Assembly: GCA_964357925.1 (NCBI GenBank)
Contig: CAYHMW010000002.1
Span: forward strand, 1-64,000
Direction of reading: 5' to 3'
From: CAYHMW01 sp964357925
Lineage (GTDB): Bacteria; Patescibacteriota; Microgenomatia; UBA8517
DNA length: 64,000 nucleotides
Shown here in pieces: positions 22,988 through 31,382 of this stretch. The translations under genes were made by a program, and so were the position numbers. Under the pieces are notes generated by a model, which worked only from the letters and a program-made list of their open reading frames with translations, was not told the origin of the DNA and searched no databases. Each line of letters opens with the position of its first letter. Positions within the stretch are counted from its first letter, which is position 1.

Positions 22988-24240
22988 TCGCTAGAGGATT
23001 CACTCAAACTTTTTTGGATCACCTCTCCCAAAAAAGCAGCTGCTAAATCAGTCCCCGCCTGATTCCAATGACCTTCATATCTATTATGTGTTCGCTCGTT
23101 CTGATGGCTAGCCACATACTCTTTGTATAAAGGTAACATCTGAAAACAAGTTATTGATTGTTCTAAACAAAAATCGGCCAATATTTTATCTGGTTTCTCC
23201 AAATTGAATTGCACATTTTTCATTTGAGGATAAGTCTCTAAAGCTTCACTCCATACGTCGGAGTGGACCTGCTCATTATTGCTGAGTGTAACTAAAATAT
23301 ATTTAGCTCCAGCTTCCTCAACTTGTTTCTTTGTTTCAAGAATCAATTTCTTGGTAATCTCCCAGGCGTTGTCATATTCTTCGCTATATTCTTGATCGTA
23401 AACATGATACTCGATAGGATATCCAAAAGCTGTAGTTTTTTCTCGTTCCATCAACTTTTGCCTAATAGTCAATAATAATTCAACAACTCGAAATTGCTTC
23501 AAAAACTCTTTTGCTCCACTCAAACGCCTCTCTTTGTGCATCTTTGGAGGGAGTGGCATAAGCTGGTCTTGTTCGTCGACCTTGTAATATGGTTGATATG
23601 GATCGTTTTGCAAAGTTTGCGAGTTATTACGAACATCGTTTGCAGTCAAAAACATTTGTATTACCAAGTCTGGCTTGTACTTCAACCCAAAATTTGTAAG
23701 GGAAACCAACTGCTGAGCCGTTCCAGTATTACCCTGACCAGTCGCAATCACCTCAACTTGCCTCGCCGAAGAATCGCGAAGGCGGGCCTCCACTTGCCTA
23801 AAAAACCTTTTCTCCAGGGGCACTTGTGTATTCTCTACAAAAGAATCTCCTAAAAACAGTATTCTATAAGTCCCCTCTGGTTTTTCAAAAGCGTGTTCTA
23901 CATCCGGCCAACCATGCGAGTTAACTTCAATCCAAGTAAAATACTCTTTGGTGTGTGGGACAAACCAACCTTTTTGATTTGGAATCAATCTACTTCCCAG
24001 TACGGAGTCATCTTGCCAGACGATAGTTGTGCGCACCGGCTTCAACCCAAAATATTTGTTGTCTGTCACGTAATGATAAAGTCTAAATAATAGCTCTAGT
24101 GAAAAAAAAGCAAAGACGACCCCAATAATTGTCATGCAAAGCCAAACAATTACGTTATTTATCCACCTTTTTGTAGACGAAGAGTTTTGTTGTTGGGACT
24201 CTTGAGAAGATTTTCCGGTCTCCCGTAAATTCTCGTTCAT
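22984..24240 (-). CDS. Membrane-anchored SGNH hydrolase, AlgX/AlgJ-like
   Basis: The protein is about 418 residues. A Gln/Ser-rich cytoplasmic N-terminus is followed by one membrane span (about residues 28-52), then an external SGNH domain: LFLGDSFVEN, ATGQGNTGT, LTANDVRNN and EGHWNQAG with the catalytic His. A Gln replaces the hydrophobic residue before GN in block II. It may O-acylate or de-acylate surface glycan. ATG 24240 (or TTG 24243) lies about 86 nt inside the upstream gene; an in-frame ATG at 24135 avoids the overlap but would cut off the basic KRW that should orient the membrane span. It is the last gene of a minus-strand operon. Confidence 0.75.
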   Translation of the reverse strand: MNENLRETGKSSQESQQQNSSSTKRWINNVIVWLCMTIIGVVFAFFSLELLFRLYHYVTDNKYFGLKPVRTTIVWQDDSVLGSRLIPNQKGWFVPHTKEYFTWIEVNSHGWPDVEHAFEKPEGTYRILFLGDSFVENTQVPLEKRFFRQVEARLRDSSARQVEVIATGQGNTGTAQQLVSLTNFGLKYKPDLVIQMFLTANDVRNNSQTLQNDPYQPYYKVDEQDQLMPLPPKMHKERRLSGAKEFLKQFRVVELLLTIRQKLMEREKTTAFGYPIEYHVYDQEYSEEYDNAWEITKKLILETKKQVEEAGAKYILVTLSNNEQVHSDVWSEALETYPQMKNVQFNLEKPDKILADFCLEQSITCFQMLPLYKEYVASHQNERTHNRYEGHWNQAGTDLAAAFLGEVIQKSLSESSSD

Positions 24241-25552
24241 CAACTAGATTATACCCAAGTAAACCCGGCAATGTCAGTACGCCATTGTGTTCCAAAATGA
24301 CCGATTCAGTATTAAACTCCAATGGTGCTTCACTCCCAAGATAGTTTACCAATCCGGGAGCATAATATTGAAATTGCCTATAAGTAAAAGTCGATACAAC
24401 AGTAGTATCTTTTGGGTCAAAATTATTGAGAACATACTTAACTGGTGCAACAGTAGGTGGTAGGGTAATGTGCTGGAGATACGCATACCGTAACCCAGTC
24501 ATAAAAACAGGAAATATCGTAAATACTAGAATTAATTTTACGTAAACACTTCTATCGGCGATTTTTCCAATCAATAATAAAAGTGGCACAGATAGCGGCA
24601 GTACATACCTTGGAATTTCTAAGTTGTAAAAAATAAAAAGAGGTACGGCGTAGGAAACTAACCAAACAAATATAAATAAGTAGTCAAAGTCACTATAAAT
24701 TTTTTTCCAGTTTCTAGGAATATAAAAGCAAATGATTACAAAAAACACAAAAATCCACTTCGTATAGCCTGTCTCCAGTAACCATTTTAAATCATGCAGC
24801 CTGCTCCAAAAAGTAATATCGTCAGCAAAAATTGAATCATGCCAGTAAACGTAATCAGAGTGCTCGCGATACAAAAATACAAATTGTGAGAGTCCTGTAT
24901 CAATGACCGTTGGGACAAGCCAAACCATAACTCCAGCTAAAAAATAAACAGTCGTTTTAAGCAATTCAATCAATCGCTTCCTTTTGTAAAGGATGAGCGA
25001 CAAGAGTGATACTACGATTGAGTATTCTGCAAAACGATAGCCTAGCGATAAGCCACCCAAAAAAGCACACCCATAGAGATATGCTTTAGGTTTCGCTTGA
25101 TTCACACATAAATAACACAAAGTAGCAATTAACAAAACAAAAAATAATCCGACTATGTAATTAAGTGCTACCTCGCTCAAAGCCCAAACAATTGGAAACG
25201 ACATAAGTAATAGTGAAGTCCAGTATGCAGAGGATCTACTCATCATTCTTTGAGCCAGGTAAAAATATGCCAAAAACAATCCCGACCCTGCTACAACTGA
25301 TAGTAAAGTTAAAGCAAAAACGTCGTTTTTTGCAAAAATATCAATTATCCTGCCGGTTGCAATATAAACTGGATAACCGGGAGGGTGTGGAGTATGGTTC
25401 GCAATTGAGTAATCGTCGAGTGCCAGGGCATACTGCACACTATCCCAATCTTCAAGCCAAGGAGAATACATCGTTGCCCTTGAGATAAGCACAAATACAA
25501 AAGTAATATAGACGACTAGATTTCTCCGGAAGTTGTCAGTTATTGTCTCCAT
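24155..25552 (-). CDS. GT-C-type membrane protein, DUF2723-like
   Basis: The 465-residue protein has about ten membrane spans in residues 10-360 and a short external C-terminal part. The first external loop reads LEDWDSVQYALA followed by TPHPPGYPVY. The paired acidic residues and HPPGYP match DUF2723/TMTC-like proteins of the GT-C class, which use polyprenyl-phosphate sugars. It overlaps the upstream YfhO-like gene by 13 nt and the downstream SGNH gene by about 86 nt, so the three are one operon. Transfer of a sugar to an external acceptor is inferred; whether that acceptor is a glycan or a protein is open. Confidence 0.72.
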   Translation of the reverse strand: METITDNFRRNLVVYITFVFVLISRATMYSPWLEDWDSVQYALALDDYSIANHTPHPPGYPVYIATGRIIDIFAKNDVFALTLLSVVAGSGLFLAYFYLAQRMMSRSSAYWTSLLLMSFPIVWALSEVALNYIVGLFFVLLIATLCYLCVNQAKPKAYLYGCAFLGGLSLGYRFAEYSIVVSLLSLILYKRKRLIELLKTTVYFLAGVMVWLVPTVIDTGLSQFVFLYREHSDYVYWHDSIFADDITFWSRLHDLKWLLETGYTKWIFVFFVIICFYIPRNWKKIYSDFDYLFIFVWLVSYAVPLFIFYNLEIPRYVLPLSVPLLLLIGKIADRSVYVKLILVFTIFPVFMTGLRYAYLQHITLPPTVAPVKYVLNNFDPKDTTVVSTFTYRQFQYYAPGLVNYLGSEAPLEFNTESVILEHNGVLTLPGLLGYNLVDEREFTGDRKIFSRVPTTKLFVYKKVDK

Positions 25553-27429
25553 TTTATCCTTGAAAGAAATAAATAAACCAACACAGAAATTAACGTAATT
25601 TTAGTAACTCTGCTTCCTAGTTTGTATCCGGATGGCTCATACACCAAAACAATACGATCAGTATTATTGATCAAACCAATTGATCTGTGGTGGTCAGGCG
25701 TTTCCTGAACACTGAGTGCTTCTCCGACAGAATCATAAGCAGTCCACCCAGGGCTATAAGTGTCTCTTAATAAAACACTATCGCCAGAGGAAAGTTCACT
25801 GGTGTCAAAGATAATTCTATTGGGCGAATAATAGAGGATACGAACGTTAGCTCTGGGTTTAAAGTATTTGTTTAGGTAAACGAAAAAATGGCCATCATCA
25901 AACACTAAATAAGCTCCATCAATGTCGCGGCGAGTCTCAAGTATTAAATACTTAACATTATTGACTCCAAGAAGTTCCAGGTTTGGTTTGAATTCAGTAG
26001 CTTTATCTGACCCAAGCGGGGGAATAGCAAGAGAATAATAGTCCCAAAAGAAGTTTGTATAACCAACTATCGCGCTCATGTAATTACTCTGAGTCAAAGT
26101 GCTATAGCCCTCGACTAGCTCAATGTCATAAAAGATCGCATCCCTTTGAGATACACAACGTGCCACACAAAAGACCCTCATCTGCTCGGCATCCGAAGCC
26201 AGGTAGTTGAGAATTTGCGCTGAAACATAACTGTTCTTTTTAAAATCCCTAGCCGTATAAGTCCACGACAAGACCAAACTTTCAACTACCAAGACTAGCG
26301 CAACCAGCTTAAAATATTTGATTTTCTCAGCGCCATATGCAGCCAAGACGATACCGAGAAGGGTTACTACAACCCACATTCGACTTGCGACACGCATTAG
26401 TCTATACCAAGACATACTGACCAATACGTCCCTGGCAGGGGAGATATTGTTCAATGTAACTACAAGAACTACAACAAAGGCCAAGCAAACTAGTAGTCTG
26501 AGTTTCCTAGGTAATCTTAAAAGTCCTAAAAATGCCAGCAACGAAACTCCAGTGCCTAAGGTCAACCATTTTTCAGTCTCAACCGATTGCAATGCGCCTG
26601 CGCCGCCCCACCACGGAACAAAAACAGCTTTAACAAAATCAAGCCCCCCGGACCATATTGGGTAAACTTCAGGATTCTTAAGTAACAAAAATCGTGTGGT
26701 CTCAGGACTCCACAGTAATTGTGGGATCAACACAATTGCACTAAAACCAAATGTTAGTACTGAAGTCAAAAAGTAATAAAAAAAAGCTCGCTTCATAGTT
26801 TTTGCTTGAAACGCTACTAAAGTAAACAAACCCGCGCTGAAAAAGCCAATAACTACAAACGTGATGTTATGCAAAAGAAATACCGTTGCCATGAGCAGGG
26901 CAAGAACTAGGCTAGTAGTTAGTCTTGGCTTCCGCGCAACTTCCAGACTATAAAATAAGATCCATGGTAAGTACGCCCATGAAGTTATTAGTCCGAAATG
27001 TCCGGCTTCAAGATAAGCCGAGAGTCTGGGGGCAGTCACGTACAAAAGCCCAGCAAGAAGAGCAGATCTGCTTTTAAGGCTTAACCCCTTTAAAACGAGC
27101 ATATACATGCCGACGCCACCAACAACGATATGCAAAACTATCGAAGTTATGAACCCGGCACCAATTGGCAAAAATATAAAAATAGTATTTGGCAAATAAA
27201 AGAGCATAGCTTGTGGATCAGGTAAAAGAGGGGTTCCAGAAAGTATATTGCTATACCAGAGTGGAAGCTCGCCATGGTCCCCCAAACTATTTTTTGTATA
27301 TTCAATAATTGGCCAGAAAAATTCTTGTAGATCGTTGCCGCGGTTCAATAAAAGCGAAGGGCTCACCAAAAAAGGAAGGCACATTGCCAAGGTGCCTAGA
27401 ACAATCAACAAATAATGCTTATATCTCAC
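25540..27429 (-). CDS. YfhO-like large membrane protein
   Basis: The 629-residue protein has about ten to twelve membrane spans. Its first external loop contains RGNDLQEFFWPI, and GELPLWYSNILSGTPLLPDP is a clear YfhO-type motif. The external C-terminal part ends RDTYSPGWTAYD...VYEPSGYK and a last span, the same closing module as the proteins at 9864 and 27601. YfhO is needed for glycosylation of lipoteichoic acid in Gram-positives, so a role in modifying an external polymer is plausible. The start is GTG 27429, with TATAAT (27440-27435) ending 5 nt upstream, a leaderless head gene of a three-gene operon. Confidence 0.72.
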   Translation of the reverse strand: MRYKHYLLIVLGTLAMCLPFLVSPSLLLNRGNDLQEFFWPIIEYTKNSLGDHGELPLWYSNILSGTPLLPDPQAMLFYLPNTIFIFLPIGAGFITSIVLHIVVGGVGMYMLVLKGLSLKSRSALLAGLLYVTAPRLSAYLEAGHFGLITSWAYLPWILFYSLEVARKPRLTTSLVLALLMATVFLLHNITFVVIGFFSAGLFTLVAFQAKTMKRAFFYYFLTSVLTFGFSAIVLIPQLLWSPETTRFLLLKNPEVYPIWSGGLDFVKAVFVPWWGGAGALQSVETEKWLTLGTGVSLLAFLGLLRLPRKLRLLVCLAFVVVLVVTLNNISPARDVLVSMSWYRLMRVASRMWVVVTLLGIVLAAYGAEKIKYFKLVALVLVVESLVLSWTYTARDFKKNSYVSAQILNYLASDAEQMRVFCVARCVSQRDAIFYDIELVEGYSTLTQSNYMSAIVGYTNFFWDYYSLAIPPLGSDKATEFKPNLELLGVNNVKYLILETRRDIDGAYLVFDDGHFFVYLNKYFKPRANVRILYYSPNRIIFDTSELSSGDSVLLRDTYSPGWTAYDSVGEALSVQETPDHHRSIGLINNTDRIVLVYEPSGYKLGSRVTKITLISVLVYLFLSRIKWRQ

Positions 27430-27449
27430 AATATATTATAATAACCCAC
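27430..27449. promoter_or_regulatory. Divergent leaderless promoter pair in 20 bp
   Basis: The minus-strand TATAAT (27440-27435) is 5 nt before GTG 27429. The plus-strand TATAAT (27437-27442) is 7 nt before ATG 27450. The -10 boxes share four base pairs, so only one direction can fire at a time. Confidence 0.7.
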
Positions 27450-27617
27450 ATGTTTCTGACGTCACTTCTATTTATCACAATATGCAACGCACTAGTAGTT
27501 GCACTACTGCTTGTAACAGAACATCCAGGATATGCAATTAAATTTTCAAATTATTTATTTTTGGCACTCACGATTCATCTACTTGTCACCCTGTTAAAAC
27601 ATGCGAAAAAGTCATAG
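27450..27617 (+). CDS. Two-span mini membrane protein
   Basis: This 55-residue ORF is almost all membrane: FLTSLLFITICNALVVALLL, a short GYAIKFSN turn and a second hydrophobic segment ending HAKKS. ATG 27450 is supported by a consensus TATAAT 7 nt upstream. Its 3' end overlaps the next gene by 17 nt, so it can couple translation of the large membrane transferase that follows. No family was recognised. It is likely a real leader gene of the 27450-32221 operon. Confidence 0.6.
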   Translation: MFLTSLLFITICNALVVALLLVTEHPGYAIKFSNYLFLALTIHLLVTLLKHAKKS

Positions 27618-30096
27618 TCTGTTTCTCTTATTTTTCTTTATACTGCCATTAATTCTTGTTTTTAAGTCACTATTTCTTCCCGGTCCGCTTGCGTGGGGGG
27701 ACGCACCACATTTTTATCCAAACGAACTTAAGGAGCTCTTGAACTTTCCATCTGCATGGACTGAAAGAGGACATCTCCTTGGGGGCGTCAATCAACTTGT
27801 TTGGTTGTCACCACTAATGTTTATATATGGTTTATTAGGAACTTTGTTCGGCAACGACCTAGTAATCAGACTTATGTTTTACTTTCCGTCGCTTATTCTC
27901 TCCGCCACTGGAGCTAGACATCTCGCCAGACATTATAAATTATCAGCAAACGGACAGTTTTTTGCTTCCTTAGTCTATATCCTCAACACCTATTTCATTA
28001 CATTAATAGATGGTGGACAAGCAGGACTCGCTCTGGCATACGGCATATTCCCGTGGACGATACTTCATTTAATAAAATTACTAGATAATCCAAGAACCAC
28101 AACTTTTTCAAAAGCATTACTATCTTTGTCGTTACTCACACTGGCAGATCCAAGAATAGCATTAATAGCCGACCTTTTTATTTTCATTAGCTACATTAGG
28201 AGCCGCAACTTATTTCTGTTTTTTGTCTTAAATGCAATAAACGTTGCCCTTCACGCCTACTGGCTTGTTCCTTTCCTTAGAATTGTTGGCAGCGCACCTA
28301 CAGCAGGCGGATCCTACTTGCAATTGACATCCGTCCTTAACGGACTAACGCTTTATCAACCTCACTGGCCTAAAAATATATTTGGCAAAATTACATACCC
28401 AGCAATTCCAGGAGCCCTTCTCTTGTTGCTGCTCACGACTTCATTGCTCACCGCACGAACACGCAAAACACGAACAATTGGTATCCTATTTTTGCTATCA
28501 ACTCTGCTTGTTAATGGCGAAACACTCCCACTCGGTTATTTCTACAGCTGGCTTATGAACAACATCCCGGGATCTGCCGCTTTCCGAGATTCTACAAAGT
28601 TTTTCTTCCCACTGACGCTTTTTGCAGGGCTCTTGTTGGGTTCACTCGCGGAGCAAACTAAAAACAAACTTCTACCAGGAATAATATATATGGTTATCTT
28701 GGGCAGTATTGCTCCGGCATTATTAGGTCAAATGAACTTCGTTCTTTCACGAAGAAGTCCATCGCCAGATTTTGAAAAACTGAATACTTATTTATCCAAT
28801 GAAACAGGCTTCGGAAGGACAGCTTGGGTTCCCGAACAGCCTCCACTTGCTACACAAACCATAAATAAACCAGCAACTAATGCCCGGGAGCTTGTAAATC
28901 TACGCCCACTAGGAAGACTCAATGCAGGTACGTTTGATCGATTCAATTATTTCCACAATGGAAAATTCCTCGATTTCTACAGACTGTTTGGTATTAAGCA
29001 TTTAGTGCTAAGCGGCGATCCCAGGGCGATTCAATTAAACAAAGAAGAGGAAAAACATTGGGAAGATCTTTCTTTAAGAATTGCAACAAGTGCTGGGTTA
29101 ATAAAAGAGGACACTAACACAAGCATTGGAGTATTTAGAGTTGATGAAACACTCCCACATATTTATGGAGTTGAAAACGTGATTGCAGTTGTAGGGAGCG
29201 ACGATATTTATGAGTCAGTGAGTCCCATTGGTCAGCCATTTGTTTTTTTCGAAGATGGAAAGTTGAATCCAAAAAATCTTGATAATTATGATCAAGATTC
29301 AATAAAAATTCTATTTAACAACAAATCAGAGTTGGATCTAACAATGAGTTTTCTTCAGGAATATTATTACGGGTCGCCGGAAGCAAAGGAATCAGGTTGG
29401 GCAGAGCATTCCGACTATCTTCAATATAAATATGAACTCTTAGTAAAAGGTCTGAACTATAACGACTTTGATTATGGCCGTGGCATCGCGTTTTCAACAA
29501 TGGAAGGCGAGAAAATACGATTCGATTTCAACGTAGCAAAAGAAGGTGATTATATTTTCGCAACTCGCTCTCTGAACAATAATTCACTTGAGTGGAATGT
29601 TAGGGGGTTGAGTCTTGAGCGTGGGGTCCACACGGAAACAATAATAAGTAGTGGAAAACTGAGTTTACTAAACGTAGTCGCCTTGATTCCAAAAGAAGAA
29701 TTTATTGAAGCGGAAGCTAAAGCCAAATCACTAGTATCTAAGTTTGAAGTTATCGAAAAAATAGACTTATCCGTCGTCCCTAAACAAATTCTTAAAGTAG
29801 ACTTTTCAAACAAAAGCCCTGTCAAATACGAAATAGAATCATCAGTCGGAGGTCGTTGGCTAATTTTTTCTGATTCATACCACAAAAACTGGAAGCTCAG
29901 GACAAAAAACAACTCAATCGACTCTTTGCCAATTTACTCTACCATAAATGGTTTCTACCTTGGCGGTAGTCAAGAAGACGTGGAAATCGTCTTCGCCCCC
30001 CAGAAGTATTTCATGGAAGGCATATATGTTAGCCTTACTGTTCTTAGTATCCTTGTTATCTCGTTTGCCATAGCCTACTCTAAGAAAAAGAAGTGA
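27601..30096 (+). CDS. Large AftD/YfhO-like membrane protein
   Basis: The 831-residue protein has about twelve membrane spans in residues 1-400. WGDAPHFYPNELKEL is the first external acidic loop, and IPGSAAFRDSTKFFF corresponds to the P-G-F/A-x-x-F-R-x-x-x-K-F motif of AftD-like proteins. A beta-rich external region of about 400 residues follows. It ends FSDSYHKNWKL, NGFYLGG and FAPQKYFMEG before a last membrane span, matching the closing module at the ends of the proteins at 9864 and 25540. Probable role: glycosyl transfer onto an external polymer from lipid-linked sugar. It overlaps the flippase GTG by 4 nt. Confidence 0.68.
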   Translation: MRKSHSLFLLFFFILPLILVFKSLFLPGPLAWGDAPHFYPNELKELLNFPSAWTERGHLLGGVNQLVWLSPLMFIYGLLGTLFGNDLVIRLMFYFPSLILSATGARHLARHYKLSANGQFFASLVYILNTYFITLIDGGQAGLALAYGIFPWTILHLIKLLDNPRTTTFSKALLSLSLLTLADPRIALIADLFIFISYIRSRNLFLFFVLNAINVALHAYWLVPFLRIVGSAPTAGGSYLQLTSVLNGLTLYQPHWPKNIFGKITYPAIPGALLLLLLTTSLLTARTRKTRTIGILFLLSTLLVNGETLPLGYFYSWLMNNIPGSAAFRDSTKFFFPLTLFAGLLLGSLAEQTKNKLLPGIIYMVILGSIAPALLGQMNFVLSRRSPSPDFEKLNTYLSNETGFGRTAWVPEQPPLATQTINKPATNARELVNLRPLGRLNAGTFDRFNYFHNGKFLDFYRLFGIKHLVLSGDPRAIQLNKEEEKHWEDLSLRIATSAGLIKEDTNTSIGVFRVDETLPHIYGVENVIAVVGSDDIYESVSPIGQPFVFFEDGKLNPKNLDNYDQDSIKILFNNKSELDLTMSFLQEYYYGSPEAKESGWAEHSDYLQYKYELLVKGLNYNDFDYGRGIAFSTMEGEKIRFDFNVAKEGDYIFATRSLNNNSLEWNVRGLSLERGVHTETIISSGKLSLLNVVALIPKEEFIEAEAKAKSLVSKFEVIEKIDLSVVPKQILKVDFSNKSPVKYEIESSVGGRWLIFSDSYHKNWKLRTKNNSIDSLPIYSTINGFYLGGSQEDVEIVFAPQKYFMEGIYVSLTVLSILVISFAIAYSKKKK

Positions 30097-31382
30097 ACAA
30101 ATACATAAGCGACTTGAAAGATTTAGTTTTTTCAAAAACGGCCAAGGACGCCACAGTGGTATTTATTGGAAATGCCACCTCGTCACTCCTGGCCATTGTA
30201 TTTACAATATTTGCAGCACGCTCGCTGGGGCCTGAAAATTGGGGAATGGTCGCAGCCGTCACAAGCCTCGTTGCCATTCTTGTGGCTTTCGGAGAACTAG
30301 GTCTCGATGCCGGTCTTCTCAAGTTCGTCTCTAAATTGTGGAGAGAAAACAAATTCAAGGAGGCAAAAAGTATTTTTCAAACAGTATTCACAGTCCGACT
30401 GATGCTCGCAGCTACAATAATTGCAATTTTGTTTTTGGCTCCACAGGAAATATCAAAATTAGCTTTTAACTCAAAAGACACCTCGCTCGTATACTTTTCA
30501 GCCTTAGGTTTTCTTGCTGCTCTCATCTTTGATTATCAAATCGCCGCAACTCAATCTAAAGAACACTGGATAGTTGCTGCCTTTCTGCTCACCTTAACAA
30601 ACATAATTCGAATCCTCGGGTTGCTATTTTTAATCTGGACAGATTCTGTAAATTTAGCATCTGTACTTAAAGTCTTCACAGGCAGCGGCTTCATATGTTT
30701 TCTTCTTTCTCTCTACTGGCATCAGACACCCTTGGGTTTTTCAAAAAACTGGCAAGAAATTCTTCGCCAGATAATACCGTTTTCAGGGTGGATGGGTCTC
30801 AATAAAATAGTAAGCGTCTTAAACGGGAGAATAGATGTTCTCTTGCTCTTGAGTCTCTCGAGCGCATATAGCGCAGGAGTGTATGCTGCAGCGAACAGGC
30901 TGGCAATGGGTGTGCCAATCATAGTTGCCAGCTTCGCCACAGTTTTGGCACCAAAACTTGCAGGCTTCAATACAAAAGAAGAATTAGAAATATACTTCAA
31001 AAAAAGTCTAGGTCTAACACTCCTAATTTCCATCGGACTCTTATTCGGAGTCTTAGTCTCACCTTTCGTAATCAAGCTCTTCGGTCCAGAATACAAAGAG
31101 GCCGGCCCGATACTTCAACTACTTTTCATAAGCTATATTCCTTTTACACTCTCGACTCCAGCTGTTAATACTCTAATCTACTCATTCAAGCGACCACAAA
31201 TCATTGCGATAATGACAATTATTCAATCGCCGCTTGTGATAGCGGCCAACTACTTTCTGATTCCCAGATTCGATATCTACGCCCCAGTAGTTATTATTGC
31301 GGCTACAAACACGATCTCTATGTTTGTCAGTTATTATTTTGTCTGGCGCTACTTATCAAAAAAAGAAGAAGGTCTTCAATGA
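30093..31382 (+). CDS. Wzx-type oligosaccharide flippase (MOP superfamily)
   Basis: The 429-residue protein has about twelve evenly spaced membrane spans. It starts with KTAKDATVVFIGNATSSLL, then ARSLGPENWG, the N-terminal signature of polysaccharide-biosynthesis MOP exporters, and later IPFSGWMGLNK and KLFGPEYKEAGPIL. It would flip undecaprenyl-pyrophosphate-linked oligosaccharide to the outer face. It is the only flippase in the window, so it probably serves many of the transferases here. GTG 30093 overlaps the previous stop by 4 nt, and its own stop overlaps the next ATG (ATGA). Confidence 0.87.
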   Translation: MNKYISDLKDLVFSKTAKDATVVFIGNATSSLLAIVFTIFAARSLGPENWGMVAAVTSLVAILVAFGELGLDAGLLKFVSKLWRENKFKEAKSIFQTVFTVRLMLAATIIAILFLAPQEISKLAFNSKDTSLVYFSALGFLAALIFDYQIAATQSKEHWIVAAFLLTLTNIIRILGLLFLIWTDSVNLASVLKVFTGSGFICFLLSLYWHQTPLGFSKNWQEILRQIIPFSGWMGLNKIVSVLNGRIDVLLLLSLSSAYSAGVYAAANRLAMGVPIIVASFATVLAPKLAGFNTKEELEIYFKKSLGLTLLISIGLLFGVLVSPFVIKLFGPEYKEAGPILQLLFISYIPFTLSTPAVNTLIYSFKRPQIIAIMTIIQSPLVIAANYFLIPRFDIYAPVVIIAATNTISMFVSYYFVWRYLSKKEEGLQ

